DNA from: Pectinophora gossypiella
Lineage: Eukaryota; Arthropoda; Insecta; Lepidoptera; Gelechiidae
Length of the DNA stretch: 64,000 bases
Assembly: GCF_024362695.1 (NCBI RefSeq)
Contig: NC_065420.1
Coordinates: forward strand, 9,959,420-10,023,419
Reading direction: 5' to 3'
A program made the position numbers and the translations under genes. Of the stretch, positions 41,420 to 53,100 are shown one piece after another. Below the pieces are notes generated by a model that saw only the letters and a program-made list of their open reading frames with translations, searched no databases and was not told the origin of the DNA. The stretch's first letter is position 1; each line of letters starts with the position of its first letter.

Positions 41420-42300
41420 AGAACAATGTCCATAACCAGTGCGTCTCCGGCGTGGTCCGAATAGTTGGCGTGGCGAGAGTTGCCATGGCCTCGGCCGGAC
41501 CTATGCCAACCGGCCACGACCACGCGGTCGACGCGTGCACGTCACGTCATGTAATACTACCTATCCGATACACCACTCGTTACTTATTCATTTACTCATG
41601 GTAAACACATCTTGTATAACACACTTAGATTATTTACTGTACACAAAAGATAATGATTAAAAAATATATCAAACGGCAGGGGGTGAGTACTATCTCGGTA
41701 CTATTTTTTGGCGTTTAAATCCAAGCGAAAGACCTTGTCGTTAACTCTCGCCAAATTTCGCTCACCGTCAAGCTAGCAAGTGCAATAAAACATGGCTATA
41801 AATCCAGAACCGTGATGGTACTAATTTTTTTACAACAGGTACTATTTTTTTAATAAGAGTACTATTTTTTGGTATGGTCAAATTATTTTTTCGTGCCCAT
41901 TTTTTTTTGAGGCCGCTAGCTTGACGCACACCTGGATGTAATAACAACTAAATGATAACTCATTTACAATTATTCCCAAAAACAAACATAAAAGATGCAT
42001 AATGTCTATTGTCTATGAAATTAGGAAGTTAAACGAAGTAAAATCTGTGCAGCGCCATCTATAGGTTTTTTGGCGAACGTAGCGTGGAAAGTCCCTCATT
42101 TCATCTAGGCCTGTATCACATCTCTATAATAGCGGATATATCACTAACCGTCGCTCTCTGCCAAATGCTAAACGTTCATGAAAGGCGTTGGCAGCTGAAT
42201 CGTTGTTACATACTATGTATGGATTGATTTACATCACATAATGTAACACTTAAGCTTCATACACACGCTTTCATAACTCCTTCGACCCTCGCGTTATAAC
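41420..42300. other. No gene; possible short inverted-repeat element
   Basis: GTCAAGCTAGC near 41769 and GCTAGCTTGAC near 41917 could be ends of a small element; GTACTATTTTTT is repeated inside. 42050-42105 (GCGCCATCTATAGGTTTTTT, GGCGAACGTAGC) resembles 61772-61805. Nothing else was recognised. Confidence 0.4.
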
Positions 42301-42305
42301 CAGCT

Positions 42306-42660
42306 GTGTGTGGCGAGCTTCTGAACTTTTTCTTTGTACGTAATATACAATCCCGACGACCCGATTACTCTAGCCGTAGATGCGGCCAATCAGCTCGCGA
42401 CACCAAACACTTCAGGACCCCGATACCGACCCCGCTGGCATTGCCGACGAATTCCCTCAATCAGCGCTTATCGCTATCGACCCACTAGGGTCGATTAATT
42501 CTTTCAAATATTTTTCCTCTCAGACGACGCCCTGAGCCGAGGTTTGGCGCCCAACTGGGCACCCTCAGGCCTGTTGTCTTGAACGTTTTTTGTTCGGCCA
42601 AGTATTTCATGCCATCTACGGCAAACCTTCAATGTATTATGCTAAAAAAAATTGGGTCGT
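42306..42660 (+). pseudogene. 3' end of a non-LTR retrotransposon
   Basis: The last codons of an ORF appear in several frames around 42350-42490, then the 3' untranslated words TCAATCAGCGCTTATCGCTA, AGACGACGCCCTGAGCCGAG, GGCGCCCAACTGGGCACCCT and CAGGCCTGTTGTCTTGAACG, ending near GCGGCAAACC / ACGGCAAACC. The reverse copy is 54680-54895; a diverged copy is 45600-45990. Confidence 0.65.
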
Positions 42661-42664
42661 TGGC

Positions 42665-43300
42665 TTCTCATTAATTAATTAAGGTACTTGCACCGATTAA
42701 GGGCCGGCTCCTAATAAAGACCATGAGGAAAATCTCACACTTCTCATTTTCAAAACTGCATCATCCCTCGCAATATCCTAAACCACCCATAGCCAAAATG
42801 CAGTCGCGGTATTCTGGTTGAGCACCGCCAATTTGACAGTAGCTTTGTATTTTGTATGGTAGTCGCAACTGATTTGAAACTGACTCATTGCGTTGCAATC
42901 AAAACGCTTCGAATGTTAATTGTAATATTGCTTGTGCGTGCAGTGATCATCAGATAACATATTAACATGTAAATTATTAAGTATGTCCTCTTAGTTCATA
43001 GCACTTCAAATATTTGTCGCGTGCAATGTGGAATCTTCACTGTTTGCCTCCATAACGACCGATAATGTAAGAGTGCTCGTCAGTTTTAAGTAGTTTATCT
43101 AGCACTTGGAATTTAAGTCTATAAATAGATATCTAAACTTACTTACTGACGTAAATAAGTAATGTTCATGAATAATGGTTACATTATTAAACGCAAATTA
43201 TTTATATTCAAGCGTTTTGGATCCAGTCGACTAATAAAGCTCGGTGAACAGCGGCGCTGCTGACCTACCTAGGTACTTAAAAAAAAAATTTCAAAACCAA
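42665..43300. other. No recognised feature
   Basis: Nothing recognised. Confidence 0.35.
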
Positions 43301-43304
43301 AACC

Positions 43305-43570
43305 GACTACGGAAAATTCGCGCTCTAAAAACTATGAAATAAGAAAATATTCCTCTGAAATTCTTTCCAATAATGATCCTTAAGTAACAGCCGTGGTCGT
43401 ATGCCAACGTGGTAGGTAATCAAAATCTTAGGACAGATAGGTATGCTTACCTATCTATCACCTAACGATCACTATTCGGAAGAATTTCAGAGAAATATTT
43501 TTAACCGACTTCAAAAAGGAGAGTCTCATCTTGTTTCATACTTTTTAGAGCGCGATTTTTCCGTAGTCTG
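43305..43570. mobile_element. Foldback element GACTACGGAAAA
   Basis: GACTACGGAAAATTCGCGCT and TAAGAAAATATTCCTCTGAA are mirrored by TTCAGAGAAATATTTTTAAC and TTTTTAGAGCGCGATTTTTC plus CGTAGTC. The 128-codon open frame at 43443-43829 starts in this palindrome and is not a credible gene. Confidence 0.7.
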
Positions 43571-43574
43571 GACA

Positions 43575-45235
43575 TCTACAGCAGCTATGAAAACAACTAA
43601 ATACCTACTTAGGTTCTTAAATACTGGTGATATAAATAAATTAATGAATTGTAAATGTATACAGGGGCTCGGGCATCGCGGCTGGTTATCTATCGGTGAC
43701 ATTAATAGCGCAACGCCCCCGGCGATCGGCGATATACCACGCGATAACGGCCTATATGTCGCCATTATACTTACAAACAAACAGATACTTTTACACTGTC
43801 TTGCCAACTGTAAAGATAAAGTGAGATAATTTCATTAAGTAGATATTAATAAGTACTTCATGTTTGAGTACATGCTAGATACGGGCCCTTTCTGGACAAG
43901 AGCGGCGCGTGATCGGCATCATTAGAAAGGATTAGAGGAGGCCTTTGCCATGAGGCACTCCGAAATAAGAGATATAATATAAAGTGAACTGTAACAGACC
44001 TGATAATGTTTCGGAAGCAAGGCTTATTATTATTACATTAAAATGAGTCTCGATTAACGTCCAGTAAATAACTCTCACCACCACATCTGAGTTGGTCGAA
44101 AAAAAATTTCTGAAACAAATGACTGCGATTTAAAATATAAGTATCTGTGTGATAGATAAGATCCTAAATATATATAATATTTGGAACTGAAACTACAGAT
44201 AAGTAATCCGATAATTACCTATTTAATATCAGAAACCGAAACTTCTCAGATCCTAAAATAATATCTCTCGGTAATTACTTTGGCAATCTCTCTAGGTATC
44301 TACTTACTTCCCAAATAAGTAGGTATCTTGCCTAGTAGCAAATGGCACTTATGTATTCGGTTCAATTTATATTAGGTACATAATAATATATCCTATTTAC
44401 ATTGCCAAGATAACTGCGAAGGTTTCTGTAAATATTTCTATAATCATAATGCGATATAAACAATATATTGCGCATTTATTAATTGATAAATAATCATAAT
44501 GAATACAACAAATTATCTTAATTGGTACAAAAGTAAACGGTCATTAGGATGCAAAAAAGGATGTGCGCATAGTGCATATCCGTACAATATCGGTTTTGCT
44601 AAATGTTTTTTTTTAAGTACTTACGTAATTTTATTCTGCCTTGGTACTCTAAAATGCCGTTAAGTGTCAAAAGAAGGTACATTTCCAGAAAATATAAAAT
44701 ACCGTATATGTATAGGCACATTTACTATACTAAAACACAGTAAAGTCCGTGGTTAAGGTATCGTAAATCGGGACGCTTATTTTGCGAAGCAAAAGTCTAA
44801 TGTAGCGAGTTGCTGCCTTTTAGCTGCGTATTCAAATTCAAAATAATTTATTTCGCATCTAAATATCCATAGTGTGTTAATACAATTATTTACAAGCTAG
44901 TGTATTAGGTACTTATGTCAAAAAAGTCAAAATAACTAAACTTAACGGCCTAAAAGTTTACCATATCTCTAAATCTAATGCAGATTAAATATATCTATCA
45001 GATGTGTCGACGCAGCTTTCTTTACCTAATTAATAGTAGCATTATTAGGTAAATCAAAAATTATCAAATGTGACCTACCTACTTGCTATGAAGACAAAGT
45101 GAGTTAGCAAACAAGTTAATGTCATTATTTACGAAGGCCATGGAACATATTATATATCTAGCCAGGAATAACCTAAGCGTTACTAACGCGACACTTCCTT
45201 AGTATTTAGTTTCGTTCCGCTTCCCAAATGAAATA
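43575..45235. other. No recognised gene
   Basis: 43660-43745 is GC-rich (GGGGCTCGGGCATCGCGGCT, CCCCGGCGATCGGCGATA) and could be a repeat piece. 44826-44870 is a short reversed retroelement tail. The remainder is AT-rich and unrecognised. Confidence 0.35.
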
Positions 45236-45319
45236 GCGAGATGGAGTATGCTCCATACTCCATACGGTTGATTTTGGAGACGTCTGTTCCCAGCAGTAAT
45301 CAAGACGTAAGTATTATAC

Positions 45320-45545
45320 AGGCTGTTTGTGACATCGTAACGAAAGCTTTAAGGGATGATTCAGACCATGATTCTCAGTTGATATCAAGTGTAATTTTCC
45401 GTCGCAAAAGTATGGAGCTGAAAATAAATTTAAAAAACGCAAAAAATTACATGAGTTTCCAACGGAAAATTCCACTTGATATTAACTCAGAATCATGGTC
45501 TAAATCATCCCCCTCAGTATTCGATACGATGTCACTAACACCCTA
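45320..45545. mobile_element. Foldback MITE, GTTAGTGACATCG family
   Basis: GTTTGTGACATCGTAACGAA, GATGATTCAGACCATGATTC and GTTGATATCAAGTGTAATTT are mirrored by AATTCCACTTGATATTAACT, CAGAATCATGGTCTAAATCA and GATGTCACTAACACCC. Confidence 0.85.
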
Positions 45546-45599
45546 AGTATAAGATTGTTTATGTGAATGTAATAATTTGAAAAAGAAAACATACTCTGA

Positions 45600-45995
45600 T
45601 ACCGCCGGCGTGGTCGATGATTAGGTACCCTCATCTAGCGCTTCATATTAAATAATAATCCCCTCAGACAACGCCCTTAACCAAGATTCGCGCCTCCCTG
45701 GTCACCCTCAGGCCTCTTGTCTTAAATTTTGTAGCTACCAGCAGGGCTAACATGCGCACCGATTCAATAAATATTGTCGAAACCGATAAGTTTGTTTTTT
45801 TTCCCTAACATGCGTGTCACGTGATTTCGTATTTTGACAGAATAACATGACTTATTTGGATTCGTATATTAGCACCATGCGCATCTTAGCATCTACAGGT
45901 GAGAGCACTCAGCGGCCTCAGCGCTCCCTATTTGTCCGGCCAATACACAGGCAATTTGCAAATCTACAAAGAGTCACATCAAAAAAACCGTCTTA
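45600..45995 (+). repeat. Diverged non-LTR 3' end
   Basis: TCAGACAACGCCCTTAACCA, TCACCCTCAGGCCTCTTGTC, ATTTGTCCGGCCAATACACA and GCAAATCTACAAAGAGTCAC parallel 42520-42640 and 34670, with an unrelated stretch at about 45735-45900 in the middle. Confidence 0.55.
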
Positions 45996-45999
45996 ACTA

Positions 46000-46390
46000 G
46001 GAAGATGATGAGCTTGATTTGAAGTGGTATGAATGGATCGCGTCGCAGGCGCACGTCAGCGTCACTTGGAGCATAATGCCATTGAACAGAGCAGCGCAGG
46101 CGCAGTGCCAACCGCTATGAACTTGCCAGGCCACGTGACGTCATAGGTGATTGATTTGTCATCAACGTGCTCGTTACATAACACAGGTCAGTGTATGTTG
46201 CGAGGGCTAATATAGATGAAGGGTCGACTTAAGGACGATAGGCGGAAAGGCAATGTTGGCATAGAATAAGCAATAGGTATGTAGGTCAGACCGGTACGGT
46301 CGCAAGCGTTATCTTGTACCTAGACAGTTTAGAACCCTGTCACATTAAGGGCCCTCGCCGGCGTAGTATCGTAAACGCGCAACAGCATCG
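46000..46390. other. No recognised feature
   Basis: GC-richer than average (AGGCGCACGTCAGCGTCACT), but nothing recognised. Confidence 0.35.
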
Positions 46391-46397
46391 CAACTAT

Positions 46398-46822
46398 AGA
46401 TGTAAAACAACCGATTTAAAACGTTTTAAACACAATGTTTTATTTATTTATTTATTTATTTTAAAGAACGTCTAGGGCCCTGTGCCGAGGTTTTTCTTGC
46501 AGCTTCTTTTCCCCGGCTATACAGGTTGTGAGAAGCTGCAGTAGTTTTAGGCGGATGAGACGTTCGTTATGTAAAAATTGACGATTCAAAGTGTAACTAT
46601 GTTACCTACTGAATAAAGATATTTTTGAATTTGAATTTGAATGTTGCCGTTTTAAACCCCAAACAAATCGTTTTAATCTGTTGAAAACTCGCCTACAACA
46701 ATAAAAGAACTGTGTTTTAAACTTCTAAACCGAAAAAAATGATCGATTTCGGTTTTAAACGGCTTTTTTCGTTTTAAACGGATTGGTTTAAAAGGTTTTA
46801 AACCGGCCTTACATCTATAGTC
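46398..46822. mobile_element. hAT-like inverted-repeat element with a nested retroelement tail
   Basis: Ends CTATAGATGTAAAACAACCG and CGGCCTTACATCTATAG are inverted relatives. Both flanks of the interior are full of TTTTAAAC words (AACGTTTTAAAC, CGGTTTTAAACGGC). Inside it, 46438-46651 (ATTTATTTATTT, TGCAGCTTCTTTTCCCCGGC, GCAGTAGTTTTAGGCGGATG, AATAAAGATATTTTTG) is the forward copy of the non-LTR tail found reversed at 14591-14760. Confidence 0.65.
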
Positions 46823-46859
46823 GCCACTAACGCGCTTGAGGTCGCATTTACACCATCGC

Positions 46860-47130
46860 GACTGTATCGATGCAGCAAACCTAGCTCAGTCAGATGCTAG
46901 TGGAGAGCGGAGAGATGCCGTTCTATACGTAGTATTATTCCTTATTCTATGCCGTAGGTAGGTATAATGTTATGTATTTCCTACACCTCACAACCCACAC
47001 GATAGAAGAAGAAGTATTTCCTATACCCAAAGGTTGTCTGGAAGAAATTGCTACCTAGCAATAAAGCTGTATTCTTCTCATGTTTTGTAATTCTGTGCAA
47101 TGAAGTATTTTTATGTTAAGTTGATGGAAA
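46860..47130. repeat. Repeat fragments
   Basis: 46866-46962 (GCAAACCTAGCTCAGTCAGA ... GTAGTATTATTCCTTATTCT) is half of the element at 40118. 46984-47010 is the end of the GACCTCCGTGG SINE. 47030-47115 (AAAGGTTGTCTGGAAGAAAT, TTGTAATTCTGTGCAATGAA) is a non-LTR tail also seen at 59515. Confidence 0.6.
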
Positions 47131-47419
47131 TCTGGTTGAAATATCTTCGTCAGTCATGCTCTGAGCACTGAGAAGCGTGTTAACACTGAAACAGGAAGAT
47201 CGTTTTCCATCGTCTAATCAAAGCAACTAAGGAAATACGACTGAATATAATTTAGCGATATCTTTTTAGAACGACGAGTCACATTTAATACTTATTTAGA
47301 AACCCGTCCTTGTGTTATGGAATCTCAATGGAAATGCCAAGAACTCTTCTAAGACATAAATAGATCGAAGATGCATAAGATCAAAATGCATACTATACTA
47401 GAGGCCAGCTATAGCTGTA

Positions 47420-47935
47420 GTCTCGTAGTCTCCACGGCAATGGATCATGGAACATTACACCGAGTTTACACCACTTGCTTCTTCTCTCGGGTGCGTTGTG
47501 AGGTGGACTATTGCATTACAGCTAGAGGCCCTATTACATTACATGCACGAGGCGTCGGGTGTAGATATACGTATAATACTTACCCCAAAATGTTCTTTAT
47601 TTTATCTATAGTCCCTTACTTAGTCTCCACAGCAATAATTAGAGTTTAGACCACTTCTTTGAGATGCGTTGTAAAGTGGATGACCAACCCTATTGCATTA
47701 CAGAGACATTACATGCACGAGGCGTCGGGTGTAGATATAAGTACGTATAATACCCCAAAATGTCCTAAAGCCGTAGTCTCTTACTTAGTCTACTCGGCAA
47801 TAGATCATGGAACGTTACACCGAGTTTACACCACTTGCTTCTTTTTTCAGATGCATTGTGAGGTGGATGACCAACCCTATTACATGCACGCGGCGTCGGG
47901 TGTAGATATATGTATAATACCCCAAAATCTAAGTA
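47420..47935 (+). repeat. Three tandem copies of a 150-200-base unit
   Basis: The phrases ACCGAGTTTACACCACTTGC, GCGTTGTGAGGTGGA, TACATGCACGAGGCGTCGGG and TGTAGATATA...ACCCCAAAAT recur three times (about 47455-47590, 47645-47762 and 47812-47930). The open frames over them are by-products. The unit core GTTGTGAGGTGGA.GACCAACC resembles the reversed end of the GACCTCCGTGG SINE, a possible source. Confidence 0.75.
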
Positions 47936-48340
47936 TATGCGTAACTGTAAAAGTTTTAGTAGCGAGAATGAAACTTCGCCAGTAATGCAATTATATATCT
48001 TATGCAACCGGAAGAAATCTTGCTATTTGATAATCTTAATTAACTTGCCAATTCATTCAGATAGTTGAGATACTAATTGCGATTCCTAGACATAATAAAC
48101 ACCATGTTTACGGATATAATTGAGTACTTACCGAGAAAGGCAATATATATACGTATGCCCTGTGACTTTGGCTGTACGTAGATATTACTTCGCTCTAAGT
48201 ATTATCTATTGTTCGTGTACTAATTAATAAGCCACCAAGCTTGCCAACAAAATATATGCTGTTGTATAAAGAGTACTTTACCTGATTGCGCAACAGATTT
48301 GTTGCTGGCAACCTAACCCCGAATAATTTCCTACTAGTGG
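47936..48340. other. No recognised feature
   Basis: AT-rich DNA; nothing recognised. Confidence 0.35.
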
Positions 48341-48342
48341 CT

Positions 48343-48636
48343 GAGGAGCTGGGTGGCGCAGCGGTAAACGCACTCGGTCTGCGATTGTTGAAGTTAAGCA
48401 ACTTTCGCAAAGGCCGGTCATAGGATGGGTGACCACAAAAAAAAAGTTTTCATCTCGAGCTCCTCCGTGCTTCGGAAGGCACGTTAAGCCGTTGGTCCCG
48501 CCTGCATTAGCAGACGTTAATAACCACCAATACGCACTGGGCCCGCGTGGTGGTTTAAGGCCCGATCTCCCTATCCATCCATAGGGAAGGCCGTGCGCCA
48601 GCAGTGAGGACGTTAATGGGCTGGTGATGATGATGA
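48343..48636 (+). mobile_element. SINE with composite tRNA-like / 5S-like head, copy 1
   Basis: The head starts GAGGAGCTGGGTGGCGCAGC; TGGCGCAGCGG is a tRNA-type A box. It is followed by AAGTTAAGCAAC (48391-48402) and GGATGGGTGACC (48423-48434). Both words are exact 5S rRNA control-region sequence, and the 20-base gap between them equals that in the 5S genes at 15.9-22.5 kb. The body has CCGTGCTTCGGAAGGCACGT, TAATAACCACCAATACGCAC and the end GACGTTAATGGGCTGGTGAT with a (GAT)n tail. Confidence 0.8.
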
Positions 48637-48639
48637 GTG

Positions 48640-49770
48640 GCGCAACCGTGGTGTCTCGGTGAGATAGGTCCCTTATCCAAGTATGGTTGCAAGTTGCCTT
48701 CTGGGAACTGTAGCACATCCCAGCTAAAATAAATCTCCATACAAAAATCTCATTCTTACCGTGTGTCTCGTAAGTGTGAGGGAGACGGACAATCCTGATC
48801 TTTAGCGGCTTACGGCCATTTAGACCCAGAAGTGGGTGAAGTAAAACCCAGAGGGTGTGATGTAAATTTAGCTCGGCGAATAAGTGCGGGGCGGAAAGTC
48901 GCCATTCTATACGCAGACTTATCTTTATTGTATGTCCTTTGTAAGTAGTTTTATTGTTTATTCTATGATAACAAGTAGCAATTACCTATAGGTATGTACC
49001 TATCTGTATGAATCGCTTGAGCTTTTGGCGCCCGATCGAGGAAGCGTACAAAAGCACAGTAGAGTTACATCTGAACTGAATAGTCTTGTTTCGTAACACC
49101 TTAGCAATAGTGCAATGTACTTCCTAGGACGGTTAAAATACCTGTACGTTTGAAGCGGTATATTAATAGATTCTCAATCACGGCGGGTCAGACGCAAAGA
49201 TAACCTAAACCTTAGAATAAGGAATACTTCCCACTTCGATTTCGCATTGGTTTATATATTAAGTAAGTATCTTAAAAAATAAATAGCCGGAGCTACTCCA
49301 TACCCTCTCCTATTGAGGATAGACCTGTACCCAGCAGTGACACCTACATAGGCTATTAATGTTATATTATTATTATATAGTCTCATTTTTGACGTAATTT
49401 ATTCACGATTTCAGCTTCAGTTTTTTTTTTAATTGTAGCCCTTTCTCTAGGACAGTATTCCCTAGCCAGACTCTAGCAGTACTATCACGTACCGACTATT
49501 AAATTTACTCCGCGCGCGTAATAGATATATTATATAAGAATTGTTATTTTTCTTTACGCACATCGGAAAAATCCAATTAACCTTCACCCAAATCGCCGTA
49601 TCTGCAGCGCTGAGGTTTCCAGACGTGTTGTTTATTTCAGTTTTCATTATATGATTTCGTGTGGGAATAGATACACGCTATTTCAGTTATAACTGAGGAC
49701 AGACGAACTTGTGACCGACTTCGATTTGACGACATATTTTTCATTTACTAGCTTAAGGTTTTGGTTTCCT
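48640..49770. other. Repeat scraps, no gene
   Basis: 48640-48740 (GTGGTGTCTCGGTGAGATAG) is unassigned and lies directly after the SINE. 48862-48965 (TTTAGCTCGGCGAATAAG, CGCCATTCTATACGCAG) is a decayed relative of the 40118 element. 49282-49350 (CTACTCCATACCCTCTCC, CCTGTACCCAGCAGTGAC) is a scrap of the repeat at 60985. The rest is unrecognised. Confidence 0.4.
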
Positions 49771-49774
49771 ACAA

Positions 49775-50164
49775 GATCATTAACCCGGCTCCAGGGGCGA
49801 CAGAGTCATCTTCTCTGCCCCGGAATGACCGCCTCTTGCTTCAGTAGGTCGAAATGAGATGGTGGCTGAGTTCGAATAGGGACCCAGACCTAAAGGTATA
49901 ACGTAAAACCCTTGCCCAGAGACACGGGTGAAGACCTCAACGGTTGCAGAGGCGGAGATGGGAGCCATCGGTACGGTACCTAATGCAGGACGGAAGGGGC
50001 AAGTCATAGGGACTGTAACCTGGAACCTGAGAGAGGGCAGCAGTAACTGTCAGTACCATTCAGAGGCGGACAGAGCCCTAGTACGTCTTTGAAATAGACT
50101 ACTTTGGGCGCCATCCCACTTGCGCCAGACTACTGCCGCGGGACGGAAGGCAAGAGGGAAACCA
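49775..50164 (-). repeat. Left part of the dispersed repeat interrupted by the 3.86-kb element
   Basis: Reverse of 9236-9400: GAGGGCAGCAGTAACTGTCA, GGCGCCATCCCACTTG, GGCAAGAGGGAAACCAC. The rest of the repeat continues at 54023-54092 after the insertion. 49780-49985 extends beyond the 9.1-kb copy. Confidence 0.75.
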
Positions 50165-53100
50165 CCCAAGTAGCAAACAAGAATTGTGATTAAGTCATAT
50201 ATGTCTAAACTTTAGCTAAAGTGAGATTTATCCAAATCAAATAGGACTTATTAGGACTTCATAAATTCTTTTCCTTCTTTAATACTATATAGTTTTCAAC
50301 AAATCCTACTTTAGATAATTTAGAATACACAAAACCAAGTTAAGTATTCTCAAAACTATTTAGTCTTATCTCAGCCTACTGTTAAGTCTAAAAGTATATT
50401 TTGACTTTACTCAGATTATTTGAAGGCTCACTTAATACTAAATTGATTTACTGAAGTATTAGTTTAGTCTTGTAAAGTAAAAAATGAATTGCCTAGATAT
50501 ACTTAAGGCAATTTTAATACTAAGCTTTGAGAATAGATTAGTTAAGATTATTTGTTGCTCTTATACAAGACTGTTTTATTCGTTTTTGACTACAATAAGT
50601 AAAACATAAGAAAAGTCCATTCACTGGACGATAAAATCGAAATAGAAGCAAGCAGAAAGATGGATGAAGTTCAAAAAATAAAAAGATCTGGTGGTTTTCG
50701 AAGGCAGAAAATTTACCTGTGATAATGCACATCCTACTGTTTTTGTTAGCGATGCGATATCTTCTTCATTGCTATCGATTTTTTCTATCGATTAGTATAA
50801 CACAATCATTTAATTTTGTCAAAAAAATCGTAAGTTCCTGTTTTTCAATTCCGATCCAGCGTGTGGCGGCCCAGGTACCTACGTCTCGCACAAATCTTCT
50901 CAAAAATGATTAAACTAGTCTAACCTAGTCTAAGCGCACGGCAACACTACACCATGAAAAATCGAGTTTTATATTAAAAACCTTCCAAGTTCAAATTAAA
51001 AAAAAGTAGGTACCTATTAGTCTAATAATAAATAAATACTTTTCTTTCTTCTTTCATTCTTTCTTTTAATAATTTTAAAAATGTACCTATTTTTATTAAC
51101 AAAGTTTCATTCACAATCATAAACATATCTATTTTAAGTTTTGTGTATGGTAAAATGTATTTAAAGTGCGCATTTGATTCGCTTCCAATATTTTTTAGCT
51201 TGATAAAGTCATCGGGAACTTGGTCGCCTTTTTTTTACAATAATGTTTTTGGTGGAATTAGAGACTACCGTGCACACGCACGTCGTTAATCAAATTGCAA
51301 GGGTTCTTCGTATATACAATATTCAACGGATACTCGTTAATTTCTACAAAAATCACATTGTATCCGTTGGCAATTAGAAGCGCGGTGATCGTACCAACTT
51401 TGCATCAGCGAACCATGTAGGTAAGTACCTATAAGAATGTATGCGCGGTGACTCGTTAGCAAATTGAGTTTGTTTGTAACTAACAAACTTTGCTAACGAT
51501 AATATTGAACTTGGCTCTCATTTCACATTTATGTTTTTGATTGGATATCATTACTTTTTGTAGGTAAGTACATATCCTCGTAACGCGTGGGTCCTTTTAA
51601 AAGGACAAATTCAAAACTAAAAGTCGACTTTATAAAAATAAAACATTTGAATACCTATTAAACTTGTTTAAGATTCACGTTAAGTTAAAAAAAATATGCC
51701 AGTAAAATGGATGAGAGTTGTGTTGTATCGTGGGCGAAAAGCTAAACACATGTTCCAACTTGCTTACCTACCCTCATAGTACTTGTCGAATGTGGCATCA
51801 AGTGGTTCCATGATCACTTAGTGCTCTGCCTACCCCGGTAGGGCATATAGGCGTGATTATATGTTATGTTAAGTTAATCTACATACCTACCACAAAAAGA
51901 CCGGCTGTCATGAGTTTTGATTACTTACTGATTCTTACATCTATAGTTAGGTACAGGCACTAATTAGGTATTTATGTTAAGCGTTCATAATAGAATCTAA
52001 TTATTTAAAAGTTGCCAGTTTTTTTTCCTTTGTATTCATCTAATTACCTATCTGCATACCAAATTTTAACTTTCTAGATCATCTGCAACTGGATAGAGAT
52101 AAAAATGAGGATTTTTGGATATTAATATCTAAATAACCGTTTGAGATAAGCTTATGAAATTTAGAACACATATGTATCTCGCAAGTGTGAATATATGAGC
52201 CAAATTTGATACGTTTATGTGAAATAGTTTTTGATTTATGAGGGGGTCAAAAGTGGCTCTAGATGGTTCGTGTAATGTTACACACGGTGCGGCTCGCCAG
52301 TTCTATTTCTTGAACTTGGCTTGACACGCTACCGCGTGTCTAGATACTTTTCTTTCTTTTTTCATTATTTCTTTTAATAATTTTAAAAATGTACCTATTT
52401 TTAACTAAGCTTTATTCACAATCATAAATGTATTTTAAGTTTTGTGTATGGTTAAATGCATTTAAAGTGGGCATTAGATTCGATTCCAATATGTTTTTAG
52501 CTTGATAAAAGTCATCGGGAATTTGGCCGCCTTTTTTAACAATAATGTTTTTGGTGGGATTAGAAACTACCGCGCACACACACGACGTTAATCAAATTGC
52601 AAGGGTTCTTCGTATATACAATATTCAACGGACACTCGTAAATTTTTACAATAATCACATTGTTTCCGTTGGCAATTAGAAGCGCGGTGATCGTACCTAC
52701 TTTGCGTCAGCGAACCATGTAGGTAACCTATGAGAATGTATGCGCGGAGACTCATTAGCAAATTGAGTTTATGTTTGTTAGTTCCATTTCTGATAAATAT
52801 TAAACAATTAAGTAAATCACATTCCTATCCAAGTAAGAACTTAGTATAACAATATTGTTTATCTTCCACGAGTCGAAAAACTTACCTCTTAAACAAACAT
52901 ACTTTCCATACGTTTTAAAAGCTAGTTTGATTTTAATTGTTACTTGTTACATAGCTAATTCTGGCACAAAATAAACAAACATGATTTTACGACATTACTT
53001 CACTAAATCAAAATAGAGGATCACTTTAGATATAAGAGTTTTAAGTAGGAATTCACTAAATACTTTTTGTCTTAAGTGGGTATACTCCTAGACAATTGAA

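Noticed and set aside
43443..43829. 128-codon open frame as a gene
   Set aside because: It starts within a foldback element arm and shows no domain or codon pattern of a gene.
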